A DNA stretch of 64,000 nt from the NCBI GenBank assembly GCA_008921705.1, contig VFFE01007566.1, positions 257,698 to 321,697 on the forward strand, written 5' to 3'. The DNA comes from Burhinus oedicnemus (Eukaryota > Chordata > Aves > Charadriiformes > Burhinidae). Below, in pieces: positions 37,640-49,800 of this stretch. Both the position numbers and the translations under genes were made by a program. How positions within the stretch are numbered: the stretch's first letter is position 1; each line of letters starts with the position of its first letter. Below the pieces are notes generated by a model, which was not told the origin of the DNA, did no database searches, and was given only the letters and a program-made list of their open reading frames with translations.

Positions 37640-38924
37640 ACTTCAAAATCAGTTCTTAACTTAGCCAAAATAGGTCATCTAGTCCTGACCCTGGGAAATT
37701 TGATATCTAGATGGGTTTGTTGAAGTATGCAATTCAAAAAACTAAGAAGAAAATACACCCCCCCACACTGCACCTCAAGTACACCGTTTCCCCTATTTAG
37801 AAAACACTGGTGTTTTCCTTTTTTTCTTCTTCACTTTCAGAATTAACAAGGCTTCCTTTGTGTGTTTGCTTTGCCTCGCTGTGAGCATTAGCCTAGCCCC
37901 AGAAACGCCTGGGTTGTTAACGGTGATGCACCAGCCGCGAGGGGTGCGTCTCCCCTCGCTCCCCTGCCGCAGCGCGGAGCTCACCAGCGGCAGCAACTGT
38001 CATACGTCTTGTTGAGGCCACATATTGTTAAGCCATTAGACTTTCTCCTGCAACCAACACCCAGAGCCCCTTAGCTCCTTCCTTTTACTTGACCCGAACT
38101 ATAGGTTCTGCTAGCAGTAAACTCAATCACTGTCGTTTCCAAGTCTGCTATTAAACCTTGGCTCTAACCAGCCAAGAAATTAATCTCTGGTGCCCGACCT
38201 CTCTCAGCCCCAGTGTGCTCTACAGCAGCTATACGCAACCTTTGATCCCCATCTGCATGGCTTCATCCATAAACAAAAGTACCTTGTGGAGTCCGGTGAA
38301 CCCAACCAGTCCCTCACTAACATCATCTGGAAAAAAAAACAGAGCACGGAGCCTTTCAGCTTGGAAGTTTCACGTACTGCTGCCAAATCATACCCTTGGA
38401 TTAAAAGAACCAACAAATTAAATCAGAACCTCATGTCTCCGGTCTGCATTTTCTAGGGTCCACATATATATGCACATTGTAATGGGTGAAAAAACATTGC
38501 TTTCTCTAGTTGCCAGATCCTGTGTTACTGAGTGAGACAATGGCACGTATCGCTCTTCTCTGCATACCTGGAATGCACGTCACTCAGGCAGTATTGCTTG
38601 TTCCTGGAGAGGGACTAAATCATTACAGGTTTGTTAATCCATCATTCATCCTGACAGTCAGTGGTGCGTGTTGACAGCTACGGGCAGAGGACAGCCACCA
38701 AACCCAGGCGAGCTTTACGTTCAAATCCCATCTAAAGCACCAGCATCTCAGGCAGGTTAGGTCTGTCTTCACTAATTTTGTTTTAATGATAGTTATCAAG
38801 ATTGCTGCAATACAAACTGCTCTCTAGAGTGCCAAGGAAGGAATGAGACCTCACTGCACCAAGCACAGTATCAGATAGGAAGAGCACCCATCGTGAAAGA
38901 GATGCCCACATAAATAAGTGGGGC
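37640..38924. other. Unique sequence with a CpG-containing patch
   Basis: No gene is recognised. 37870-37990 has about 11 CpG in 120 bp, including CAGCCGCGAGGGG and GCAGCGCGGAGC, in a CpG-poor setting. A phrase GGTCATCTAGTCCTGACCC near 37672-37690 recalls the minus-strand CR1 3' UTR but is too short to call. Confidence 0.45.
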
Positions 38925-39070
38925 ACAAAGGAAGCATTGTTCCCAATTTTACAGGTGAGGAATCAAGTCTGAAAGCAATAAATCAATTTTCTTGAGGGCA
39001 TGCAGGGGCATTACAGGAGAAATAAGAACTGAGCCTCAAATCTTAACCTAGTGCCCAATCCCTTTTCTGC
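38925..39070 (-). repeat. MIR-type SINE remnant
   Basis: The plus strand shows the reversed MIR order: GTTCCCAATTTTACAGGTGA (38939-38958), then GAAAGCAATAAATC at the place of the complement of gttaagtgac, then GAACTGAGCCTCAAATCTTAACC and CTAGTGCCCA, which match the complement of the 5' region around 'ggttctaatcc..ctggct'. It is diverged but the order is right. Confidence 0.58.
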
Positions 39071-40999
39071 TAAGAGAACTGATAAAGTCCAAGAGAAACC
39101 AACCTCTCGTGCTCTGCCATATGGGAGAGCAAAACTGGCTACATCCCTCTGAAAAACCCTGCATTCACATGGGCAGAAATTCACCTGCGATAAGCACTGA
39201 ACTTGAACACAAATGCAGGCTGGTTTAGCACAGCTAATCAGCCACTTTGGGATTGGAACAAGCTAATATTTTTTTCTAACTGCAAACAATAGAAGATCTC
39301 CCTCTTCTCCATATAAGCTGTTCAGCAGTCACCAATTGACTACTTTGCAATTTTAATAATAATCAGTTTATCTTTTATAATTTTCAGAAGTTCTCTAGAG
39401 ACATTTCCCCTCTCACGAGGCGTGAGCTCACAAACTCTTGACTTGGCATTTGCCATGAGTAAGGAGGCAAAAACCCCCACTATGGGGAGGGAGAAGAAAA
39501 AGTGTTGGGAACCTTGTAAAACATATCTCCTTGGAGAGTCCCATCCCCATCTGCTTCTCTCCCCCCCAAGTTTTCTGCCACCTCAGTTGTGCTGGAGGCT
39601 GAATCAACTGCATATATGGTTGTGCTCCGACCCAGAGGGTGCAGGGGTGTAGCAGCAGAAACAATAACCAAGTTTTCCTTTTTTTCAAAGTCTAGTATCA
39701 GTTGTGCATACAAGGCAAAATTAACAATCCTCCTCCTTCTGTCTTTATACTGAAAAATACCAGACGGCGAACTCGCTGCCTTTTCTCATTACCCCATCAC
39801 CGCACAGCAGTGGCTCTCGCAGTGGGGCTGCAGGTCTCCAGCGAAGACTCAATTCAAGAAATGGGCTCCCAACCTCAAGGGTAGTTGCAAGCCCAGAAGG
39901 AAAAACACATGTGAGACCACCAGCAAAACTATTTGGGCAATGCTGCTGTTGAGCCTTCTAAAGAGCAGCTCTCAGCTAATTCCTTTTAGAGGTCTTTGTT
40001 CAACCGGTCTCCCTTCTTGCAGATCCCAGCCAGAAGCACGAGGAGACATGATCCTTTCCGTCATAGAATTGCTGTCCACAACTATTCCTGCTCAATAAGC
40101 TTTGTCACAGACTTGAGGCTATTTTTGGAAGCTTTAAAAATATCTTAGGGGCACCTTTCCTTTTTACTCAGACACAGCATCTTTTTATGTTTAATAGAGA
40201 GATTTAAAAAAAATAATTATTTCTGCTTAGCATCAACATGCCTTTCTGTTAAAAATAAAACAGCTGAGCTAGCAAGAAGACTTGGGCAGGAGGAAATTCT
40301 ATTTATAGAAACTTTTACAACAGTTATCACAAGATGATAAAGATCACTACGAACCACAGACTCCACTGAGGGGTGGACTCCAGTCACAGAAGGAGGCAAC
40401 ACAGCAGCACAGAAGGGGCAAACAGCTTCTAGGGTCATGCAGGGATGGGGACACCAATGGGTTTCCTGTAATACGGAGGAGGACACCTTGAAGGAACATA
40501 CTGAGGAACACTGCATGCTCTTCTCCAAAGACGGGAAGCCTAGGATAATACCCACTAAATACCCACTGTCCCAAGCCACACCGCCTCACTTTTGCATTTT
40601 AAGCAACAACAAAACAGAAAAGTATCCGCATTGTTTTGCTTTCTGGCATGGCTCTGATGGGGTAGGACAGTCAAGGAGCAGGAGAGGGACCTTTGTAGTG
40701 CTGTGCAAAGAAGTCACTTTCTTGGGAGCATCCCCTGTTCCTGTCTTTCAGACTGAGCCTTCCTCATTCTGCACCCAAAAATAAAGAATAATCAGCATTT
40801 CTGAGTTATCAACAGGGAAACTGATGAAAAAAAAAAAAAGGAAAAAAAATGACACATTTTCATCTGCTTTATAGGAGGACCACCAAAAATTACAGCCTTA
40901 GAGCCATGAACAATAGGAAGATAGGAGCAGATCTGATTTGAAACAATGGAGCAAATAAGTCAAGATAATAATGGAAGTGAAATAATGACAGGGATGTCA
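39071..40999. other. Unique sequence without recognised gene
   Basis: Nothing is assignable. A-rich low complexity occurs at 40826-40850. The A-rich and pyrimidine-rich parts give open frames that lack any domain similarity. Confidence 0.55.
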
Positions 41000-41190
41000 G
41001 AGAAGGAGTGAGTCAGACCCACTGGCTTCTCTTCCAAGCTCTGCCACCAGCTTGCTACGTGACCTTGCACAAGTCACTTTATCTGTTTGTGCTGCAAATT
41101 TCTCATCTGCAAACCTGTATTTACCTTGCTTGGAAAATGCCTGGGTTTATAGATATAAAACACCGAACATGAGCCAAGTATTGCTGCCAC
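41000..41190 (+). repeat. MIR-type SINE, comparatively well preserved
   Basis: This is the clearest SINE in the window. In plus orientation it shows CCAAGCTCTGCCACCAGCTT, then GCTACGTGACCTTGCACAAG and TCACTTTATCTG, then TTTCTCATCTGCAAA and a trailing segment with TTGCTTGGAAAATG. This is the canonical MIR order (tctgccacttactagctgtgtgaccttgggcaagtcac, then tctcatctgtaaaa). The family arose before the amniote or mammal radiation, so this copy is very old. Confidence 0.78.
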
Positions 41191-42059
41191 CTTGTTACGT
41201 CTGGCTCAATGTAAACATTTCTCTAAAAGAAAAATCAAATATCTCTGACAGTCAATGATCCGAAACTCTTCTGGAAGAGACCGTGTCAAATCCTGACTAC
41301 ATAAAGATGCTCTTGACTTTAGTGGAAGTCTTGCTGCAGTTAAAATAACATATTTTGAGCTTTCAGAAGAATGTAATAGATGTGATGTGCTCAACCGATC
41401 AGTTCTGAAATTTCACCTTAATTCTCAAGTGTCTGCGTGTTCCCAGGGGACCTCCCATTACAAACAAGGATGTTAGAAAAAGCAGATTGTTTAAGGCATG
41501 CCATCGTTTGAAAATGAGATAACATACATGTAAGCCTTTTCCTTATCAAAAAAATCCTCGACAACGAGAGAACCTTACAGGGGCTTATTTGGAAGTAAAG
41601 TTGACTTTAAAGTAAAGCTGATCTACATTTTTGTTTCAATACCAAAAATGGGAGAGTTAACCAGAGACAAGCATCTGACGTAGATCGTCACAGGAATTAC
41701 TTTCTTGTTTCTGGATTCCCTACCAAGGTGCTCTTCATTAGACTATACCACTTGGCAGTTTCCCACCAATGATAGTCAAGGGTGTCTAGTGGTCTAAGTA
41801 TTTTCTCCTCAGGTTTTTGATGACACCAATGTAAGCAAGCCCAAGGAAACTACAGAATCACCTCTTCAGATCTGTTATCAAAACAACCTACCGATAACAA
41901 CAAAAATACGCGCATGTGAGGTTGGGTTCAAAACCCATCTCCTTGGTGGGGAAGACAGCATTTTCTCAGTGTGTACTTCACACTGCTTAAAGGGGTCCAG
42001 CAATTTTTAGTGTCACAGGTGACCAAAAAAATCACCTTGCTTCGCACTTCTCAGAATGC
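41191..42059. other. Unique sequence without recognised feature
   Basis: No gene or repeat is recognised. GGTTCAAAACCC at 41924-41935 resembles a Pol III B box, but no A box or tRNA fold accompanies it. Confidence 0.55.
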
Positions 42060-42067
42060 TGAGCCAC

Positions 42068-42090
42068 CCTCTCGGTGACACCCCGAGAGG
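42068..42090. repeat. 8-bp inverted repeat (hairpin)
   Basis: CCTCTCGG (42068-42075) and CCGAGAGG (42083-42090) are exact reverse complements around a 7-nt loop. The loop also contains part of a competing GGTG/CACC pairing. It lies about 360 bp before the TGATGTAT cluster. Confidence 0.65.
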
Positions 42091-42430
42091 TCACAGCTCC
42101 CCGGCAGGCAGAAGCCACCTGTGTGCACCGCTGCCCGCCAGCACTGCCTGCTCAGGAGCTTCCTGCACGCTGCGTTACCGCTCTCTACAGAGTTCTCAAA
42201 ATCGTCCTCCTACATTTCTCTGAAAAATGACCATTCCTTTAAAATATGGCACCTCTTCTCATGGTACACTGCGATGTGACTCAACAGCACCAGAGCCACA
42301 GCTCATATTTCCACAGGGTGCCAGCGTCTCAGCACCAAAGTGCTCCTGGCGCCGGGCTATCATTTGCACTGTAATTAAATTGAATCCACTCCTTGGCTTG
42401 GCTTTATCCCTGAACAATACCAGCGTTTGA

Positions 42431-42575
42431 GTAATACATTCTCAGGGCACTAATACATCACCCGGGCGAACCCTGTCCATGATGTATTGGCGCAATACAT
42501 CAGAGTGCACTCCCGCTATAAGGATCTATGGGCATCATACATCATCAAGGTGAGGCTGAGTGGTGATGTATGGCT
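42431..42575. promoter_or_regulatory. Cluster of TGATGTAT / ATACATCA sites with two dyads
   Basis: Within about 125 bp the word TGATGTA or its complement occurs five times: 42453-42460 (as ATACATCA), 42480-42487, 42495-42502, 42537-42544 and 42564-42571. Two of these form a perfect palindrome with 10-bp arms, TGATGTATTG (42480-42489) and CAATACATCA (42493-42502), around GCG. Another pair, CATACATCA (42536-42544) and TGATGTATG (42564-42572), is a perfect 9-bp inverted repeat with a 19-nt spacer. A degenerate sixth site, TAATACATT, lies at 42432-42440. The density suggests a multi-site binding platform or a structured transcript. The binding factor is not known to me. Confidence 0.6.
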
Positions 42576-44989
42576 CAGAAGATGGTACCGTGCAGCAGCG
42601 GACTAGGCCAGGACCAAGAGGATAAAGGTTGGCATCACTGTTATCTGATTTCCCAGTGTCCTAATGCTGGCATTGAATCAGTGTTCCTGAACCAGCGTCT
42701 AACTTTAGCCCCTTATTTATTTATCCCAAGGCATCGTATCACTGAAAGCACCTCTCCTCGGATGCATCATTTTCACAAAGGTCCCAGGGGATGGCTGGTA
42801 CACAATTAGTGGGAGTATATTCTCAGCTTGATGTGAAGGGTTTTAGGCCATTAACACTAATGGCAGCTGCAGCGCCACAGCTCCGTATATCACAGGAGAC
42901 ATGTACACATGCACATGTTAAGCTTTGCATGCATCTCACCCGCCCAAAAGGCGCCTGCAGATTATTGGGAATAAAACATTTGCAATGTTCAGAAAATCTA
43001 CAGAAGCAAACAGTAACTTCAATGTTTTCAAATATTCTCCCTCTCAAAAAAACCCAAAACCAAACCCACAACCCAGCCAAAAATCAAAACATAAACCTGT
43101 CCAGTATGTGGAGGCATGTTCCCTGATGAAAGTGGCAGCCCAGAAGCGTGGATCATGACACCACTGTGAAGAAAAGCCACCCATCCCCTGTGCCAGCCCA
43201 TAAGACGTGAGCTCTGTAGGGATCCTTACGGCAGAGCAGCGGTGCTGTAGGGCTTGGGGCAATGACCAGCGCGGAGAAACAGGCTAATAGCGCTTTCGAC
43301 AACTGAGGCAGAAAGAAGGCAAAGAAAGAGAGGTATTTGCTGCCTGAGAGTCTTTCCCTTCATCTCTCCCTTTTGCAAATAACAAAGTAAAATTAAAGTA
43401 TATGGCGATGTAAGGCTCAGTGGAGACACTTGGGGATATTTGCTCAGGAGGAGAATGGCAGAGAATATCCCTAAATAGGCACAAAGGCCAGTTCTTAGGA
43501 CACACGCTGTGCATCATCGGAGCCTGCACCTGGGCACTCTGATCCAGCGTTTGGGACAGCAATGTCCTGGGGAGCAAAGGTGGCTAAAACCAATCTCTGT
43601 GCTCCTTATGGAGTCACCCGGGGTCTCCCATAAAGCAGACTTATTACTCCTGTGAAAGAAGTAACAGGTATAATAAAATACGTATATCCTGGCCAAAACC
43701 TCTGCCCAGCCCAGCCAGCCCTGAGGGGCAGCGAGGAGCACCAGGGAGGACTCCAGGCCATGTCACAGCGTGTCCTTCTATCCCTCTAGCTCTGCAGGGC
43801 AGGATCTGACCCGCAGCACAAGCACCGCCTCTCGAGACCATCACAAGGAGACCATTCTCCTTACGGCACGCAGGGCGGAGGCTGGCACTGCCAGTGCTGC
43901 CGCAATTTGGGGGACAACCAGCCAGCCCTGCCCGGTGCACCCATCTGTGCTGGTCACTGGCATGTGAACCCGAGTTCTGCGTCTTTACTAAAAGGTCAAG
44001 TCTGGCTGTCCTTAAAATTGTAAGGACAGCAATTTCCCTCCGGATGTATCACCAAACCGTGCAACCAAGATGATAGTTTTCTTAATTAAAAGAAAAAAAC
44101 CAACAAACACTACAGCATTGACTGAAATAATTTCTCTGACTCTCAATCTAGTCTTTGAAAACAACCTGGAAATGACATTCTCATTAATTACACACCATGT
44201 ACCCGGAAAATGACAGCACTGCCGAGCTGACAGCGACAAGAAAACAGAAAACAGCTTGGGCAGGTGGATACCAAGCATGCTGTCGGGACAAAATACTCAT
44301 CCTCATACAGACAAGGATGGCCAGAGCCCGGCGAGGAGCAGGAGCAATGCTGATGCTAACAGACCATTTCTGCACTGGAGCCGCAGCGAGCAATGGGTAC
44401 AGACACCCTCCCGTCACACCTGGCTGACACACCGAGGGACCTTCTGACAGTATTTGCCCTTGTAAAGCCAAACCAAGCTCAGCCTGGACAACTCATTTAT
44501 CTTTGCTTACTCTTTGAGCTGCTCTCAGTGCTGCGTGATTGATTACTGGAGCTGGGAGGCTTCCCCGTCACGACACAGACTAAGAGCCGAGCCAGAGGTC
44601 TTCCTCTTGCTGACTCCTGTGCAAGTCAATAGGAAGTAGATGTAAACCATAAGCACCAAAGTAAGCGGCAAAAATGTTCGGTGCGTGCTTCCACAGGGAC
44701 AGAAGACTTTGCAAATTCGTATAACGGCAAACATGAAGAGCAGCAAATCCTCTTTAAAACTGGAAAGAAACTAGTTAGGGTGAGTAAAACAGACTGGTAG
44801 TTTACGTGCTAATGAAGAACTTGAAAGACCTGGGTTTACTGGTCTGCAGTGAACCCATAAACTTCCACACACCACCGGTGAAACCGGAGAACTGCACTTA
44901 CCTCGGAACTCAGGAACCACTTACAAGAAATTTAGCACTTGGGTTAAATCTCATTGAAACTGGAAAACGTGCTCACTTCGTTGAAACTA
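42576..44989. other. Unique sequence without recognised gene
   Basis: No gene is seen. It contains a perfect 10-bp hairpin at 44005-44030, listed separately. 43740-43960 is GC-rich on both strands and gives overlapping chance frames. Confidence 0.5.
44005..44030. repeat. Perfect 10-bp hairpin with 6-nt loop
   Basis: GCTGTCCTTA (44005-44014) pairs exactly with TAAGGACAGC (44021-44030) around AAATTG. There is no T-run immediately downstream, so it is not an obvious Pol III terminator or RNA end. Its function is unknown. Confidence 0.7.
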
Positions 44990-44999
44990 TCACCTGAAA

Positions 45000-45700
45000 C
45001 AACAGCGTGTGTGAACCAGCTTGGAATATGAGATACCCAGTGGATGGAGTTGGCGAGGCGCTGCTTGAGCACAGGTTACGTCTGCCCACAAAGAGGAGGA
45101 ACGAGAAAAGTGGCCGAGAGCAGATAGCCAGCCAGTGGCTAACGAAGCCGGCTGCACAACTGCCGAGCCTGGAGTTCGTGCCGTGCATGCTGCCGGCTGG
45201 GAGAGTCAGTAAAAAACACGCAGCGAATCTGTTTCTGGTTGTTCGGTTCTCCTGTGTACAAGCAAACAAGACCCTCATGCGTCTTTTAGTAACAACAATA
45301 AAAGTTGCATTAAGAAACAAAAGCAACTTGAGAACAGTTTCTCCTGTTCCCTGGAATAATTTATAAATGATTTCTTTGTTCTCTTTTTTTTTGGTTTTGT
45401 TTTTTTCTTTTTTTTTGCTTTTAAAACAACTCAGAGCAATAACTTACTTAAACCAGATCCCTCTTCACCTGAAAGCATGACCCATCGGCAACCTTCGGCT
45501 TGCCGAGCCTTGAAAGCATCGTCCTTGCAGGGCGGGCAGAGCCGCTGCCGTGGCTGCGCGCTGCAGAGGCCACGAACAGGAGCGAGGGTGCCCACGGAGT
45601 CGGGTGCTCAGGAAAACACGCGACCGCAGCACCCGCACCGGCGGGGAGGTACAGGGGTGCAGCTGGCTGGCGCAGGAGCCGACACAAGTAGATGTCTGCA
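45000..45700. other. CpG-rich segment, candidate small CpG island
   Basis: By hand count about 14 CpG occur in 45000-45240 and about 21 in 45485-45690. In the second block the number is close to what base composition predicts without CpG loss, whereas most of the window is CpG-depleted. GCTGCGCGCTGCAG (45555-45568) and CACCCGCACCGGCGGGG (45630-45646) are examples. The two blocks are separated by an AT- and T-rich stretch (about 45280-45440). Open frames on both strands of the dense block come from the GC content. The segment could be the promoter of an unannotated transcript or an enhancer CpG island; no first exon can be defined. Confidence 0.42.
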
Positions 45701-46724
45701 CTTGGTGGCTCCGCTGGTTTTTCTTGGCAGAGATCTGTTGACTTCTGGAATAAGAGGGAATAACCTGGTTTCGTTCAGGAGTTGTTTGGTTTAAGAACGT
45801 GCACCTCTGCAGGTCGGAGCTGTGCAGACGGACTGTTTTGGTGAGAGAGTGAGCGAAAACAGAGCTAGGTTTCAGAAAGAAAGTTTATTTTAAAGTATTT
45901 CCTACTGTCTGGTCAGATTATGCTTTTAAAAGTTCAATTATCTTCTGATAAACTTACCAGCCAAATTAGGAAACTAAATACAATTATTAAAGCGTAAGAG
46001 AACAATTTCAGATTTGCTTCAAGTGCCAATCCAAATTTAACAAGCCCACAGATCCTGACGGATAATTCCAGAAAGGTCCTTTAGCTTCACTTCAAACTCG
46101 AAGAACAGATGAATGCCTGGGATATGATTTACATTTATTCTCATGTTTTTAATCAAAACTTACACAGTCCTGTTAGCTGGCCAAAACCAGAACTAGGATT
46201 TTATAAAAACGTATTCAATTTCTCCGTGGAATTGGGGGATTTGAGCAGCTCTGTGCTGAGCTATTGAAGCACTGCACAAACCCTACCTCCAGTGCGCAAC
46301 ACGAAGTCTGAAAACCTGGGAAAAAATTCCATGTACCCCAGCATTTTACAGAGCGATCTTTTATCCAGATGCTCTCCCAATAGCTAGATTAATCTCCTCA
46401 AGAACTTTTTAATAAAAAAAAAAAAAAATTGAAAAGAAAACTTCCCCTAAACTCTTGGTCAAGGGTTCAGAGTCCTGTGAACTGACGACAACCTGCAGCA
46501 TTAGCATTCCCCCTGCGGGTCCGCACCCAACGCCTGTCACGTATCGTATAGCGATGCTCCTAAACGATCACCAGCCTAATTGATTTCCAACGGTAACAAC
46601 GTATTCATCAGAAGGGACTCAAAGCTATAATTATCAAGAGTGAAAACATCAGGATGCAACAACGCTGCTGGTGAAACTTTATGTCAGAGGTGTTTTATCT
46701 TGTAAATACTTGTATTTGTTAGAT
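45701..46724. other. Unique AT-rich sequence without recognised feature
   Basis: Nothing assignable. There is an A-run at 46414-46428. Confidence 0.55.
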
Positions 46725-46830
46725 GGGGCTTTGAGCAACCTGGTCTAGCGGGATGTGTCCCTGCCCATGGCAGTGGCGTGGAAACTAGATGATCTCTAAG
46801 GTCCCTTCCAACCCAAACCTCTCTATGATT
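46725..46830 (+). mobile_element. CR1 LINE 3' end
   Basis: The block GGCTTTGAGCAACCTGGTCT (46727-46746) followed by GTGTCCCTGCCCATGGCAG, GATGATCTCTAAGGTCCC and TTCCAACCCAAACC is the CR1 3' UTR, ending in a single degenerate octamer (CTCTATGATT). It is an extreme 5' truncation of about 105 bp and is nearly colinear with the element at 1-126. Confidence 0.92.
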
Positions 46831-49800
46831 TTTACCTGTTCCTATATACAACATGGGCTCCTGGACAGCACGTGTCAGTGCTGTTAATTAGGAGCAGAGC
46901 AATTGCTGACCACCAGTCAAGAGACACTAATATCTTACACAGGAGTTGGCTCACCAGCTCAGTTTCTGGGTTATTAATGGCATTATGTTTAAAGGGCAAA
47001 GCCCAGAAGGTGTGAGCATAGCACCGTCGGCTTTGATAGTGCTAATGGGATATACCCAAACCAGCAGAGCGGACCATACGGTTTTAAGCTGCCTGCGTTT
47101 AGAAATTCTTGAGTCCCATATTCCAAGGAAAGGAAAAACCTTCAAACCTGACGACTCCTCCCCAGCAAGTTACAGGGCAAAAAAAAAAAAGAAAAAAAGA
47201 AGACGTATTTAGAGGAGAATGTGAACTCCAATTCCTGATGGAAAAACACACTCCTCTTGCAGCGATTTTTTTTGTTATATTTTTGTATGGGGGTTAAAAA
47301 AGGTTTGATTTTGCAGTTTAGCATGTTGAGGCCTCTCAGTGCTCGCTGTCGGAGGGTGCCGATTACCCAGCTTCATTCATCAAAGTGTCACTTTTCTGAC
47401 AGCCATTAATAAATATACTGCCAGAGCCCCTCACACCTGGCAGCCATGGCACACTGCAACACGCCGCTAACCTAATTTGCTAATTGCTGCTTTCCCCATT
47501 AATTTTAGTCCTGTCTTGTTTGGTGTTGACATGGAGGGAAAAAGAAGTAAAAGTGGGAAAAAAGCAGGCAAGAAAGAAAGCATTGGATGATTTCTATTTA
47601 TTTGTTCATTTATTCCTCACCCTCCATCACCATTTACTTGGGGATATCAACTCCTGTTAACCTCCCGTTTACTTTTGCCCTTTCTGCCAGAGGACTGTGG
47701 GCAATCCTCATTTTGGCGCTGCCACGTGAAGGGTAAATAATCCGCACACAGTGGTTTTATCCAAAATAAGCCCAGACTTTTGTGCCCCTGGTTCTGCCAG
47801 CCGATCACCTCCTCCTCGACCCCCCAAAGCCACCCCCACCCAGCCCGTGGCTGCACCCCACGGAGGCCAGGGGTGCTCTGCCTGCCCAGACTTGGGTCTT
47901 GGCTCTGCCAGCGCTTCACACCTGCCAAAATCCCTGTTCTGATAATTCAGTTCCTGGCCACTCTCAAAAGGAGATCACTCAGTTCCATTAATCATGTGAT
48001 TTTCTGACAAATATCCTCTTTAAGGCCCAAGCACAGACCAAGTCCTTTGTGACTAAGCTGGACTGAAACTCAGGTCTCCAGCCGAGGTCAATTAAGACGA
48101 GGAGTACCAGACCCATCAAACCTTCAGGCGATGATGAATTGTTGTTGCAGTGCTAGTAAAAGTCTCCCTGCAGGACACTCACCAAGCTGTTGTACTTGGA
48201 CCACACATTGGGGTCCATATGCTCCAAAGCTTTTCTTTGCCTGATTAGATCTAGCAACCACTTTCTTCACCCACCACTCCAGCTGTGGTGGTAGGCTCTG
48301 CCTCCGCTTTTCAGGAATGGGGCACTAGCGCCTAGGAACACTGAGGCTTTTTGGGCTCCAGGTAGATGCCTGACCACTAATGTCTGGCTACCAAAGCAGA
48401 GACACCTGGGTTCTGCAAAGGTTTCCAGATCAATCATCCTTTTCTGTAATTAATGCAAGAAATGGGCACATCTACCCCAAAAAATAAGACCGATGTGCAT
48501 CCTCCTGTCCCCTCAGCCTACCAGCTTGGGTCCTTCTCTCAAAACCTTCTTTTAAATACCAGCTGCTAATGTAAGATTCCCCGTCCCTTTGGGTAAGCAG
48601 AGCCTCCAACTGCCAAGGCACTCAGACCGCAGCCATGCAATGCTCATGATGAGAGAAATGGTCCTCTCTTGGTCCAAGAGCCTTGCCTTTGAGCAGCCAG
48701 CCAGGACAGCTTCCACTGTCAGCCTCTGCTGAATGCAAGAATTTCTCATTTTTCATTAAGACCCGGAAGACCAGAACATGGATGCCAAAGGTGACCAAAT
48801 TCCACCTCTACTAGGGACTTGCAGTCTGTCATCCACACACTGAATATCCCAGTCTCAGGAGTAATTCAAACACTGGGGACACATTTTACAAGCAGTCGCA
48901 ATGAGTTGCTACTAGATATTAGTGGGGAAAGTTTCGCTGCTTCTGAACAGAGTTTAGTGCAAAACAAATGCTTTTCCTTAAAAGATGCAGAGAGTATAAA
49001 TAGATTAAAATTGGATCGTGTCACCAGAAGGGTCAAAATCAGGAATAATCTAGGTTGTTACAAAGTGTTGAGTATGTAAGAAAACTACTTCTTTGCATCA
49101 GCATTAATATGACCGCTGCTAGGGGACCAGCTCAGCTCTGGAAGCAGGATTCAACTGAACCTGCTAATTCAGGACACCGGACATTGTTTTTTCTGCCTTT
49201 GAAACACATGTGTGTGTTCCTTTACCTTCTCTGGCACTTAAAATTGTACTGATATTTAATTTTGCAATGGCACAGTGCTTCTCATAGTTGGTAGAAGCGT
49301 AGCCCACAGCTCTTCTTAAGCCCCTGGTTATCTTTTTGTAATTTTTCTGTTACTTTTTGGTAATCTTTTTGTATTTCACCTTTACCCAGAAAAGCTGGGC
49401 TGGTTCATATTCACCTTCAAAGGTCCACTGCAGCGTTGGACTGCAGCTCCACAAGGCCCCAGCTCCCAAGGAGCTGAATGAGACCTGCCACAGGCAGGGC
49501 CTTCAACTTGCAAGGGCCTTAGATGTAAAATATACTATCCTGTTCCAAGTGAAGTTAAAAGGGCTCAGTAAAGAGTAACAGCATTTCAGCTTTTAGCCAA
49601 AAGCTTCAATTCACGGTCCTTTAAAGTTAAATTTACTGCCTCCATTTAGCAATGTCCCTGTAAAGATCCCTCCTGGCACAGAAAAACCTGTGTGCAGTTT
49701 AGCAGTGCTATGGCAAACAAAGTATTTCATCCTAGGATCTAGCTATGCATCTATCTGCCTTTATTTAGGTCTTTGTGTCTTTTTATTCCCTTCGGTGCTC

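Noticed and set aside
37640..37710. Possible CR1 3' end on the minus strand (GGTCATCTAGTCCTGACCC)
   Set aside because: Only one short phrase matches and the rest of the UTR and the tail are missing, so it is too weak to annotate.
38710..38735. GTTCAAATCCC resembling a tRNA B box
   Set aside because: No matching A box, acceptor stem or T-run terminator was found at the right distance. The same holds for GGTTCAAAACCC near 41924.
45477..45794. Arg/Ala/Gly-rich open frames on both strands
   Set aside because: Overlapping frames in several phases are a by-product of the CpG-rich composition, which lacks stop codons.
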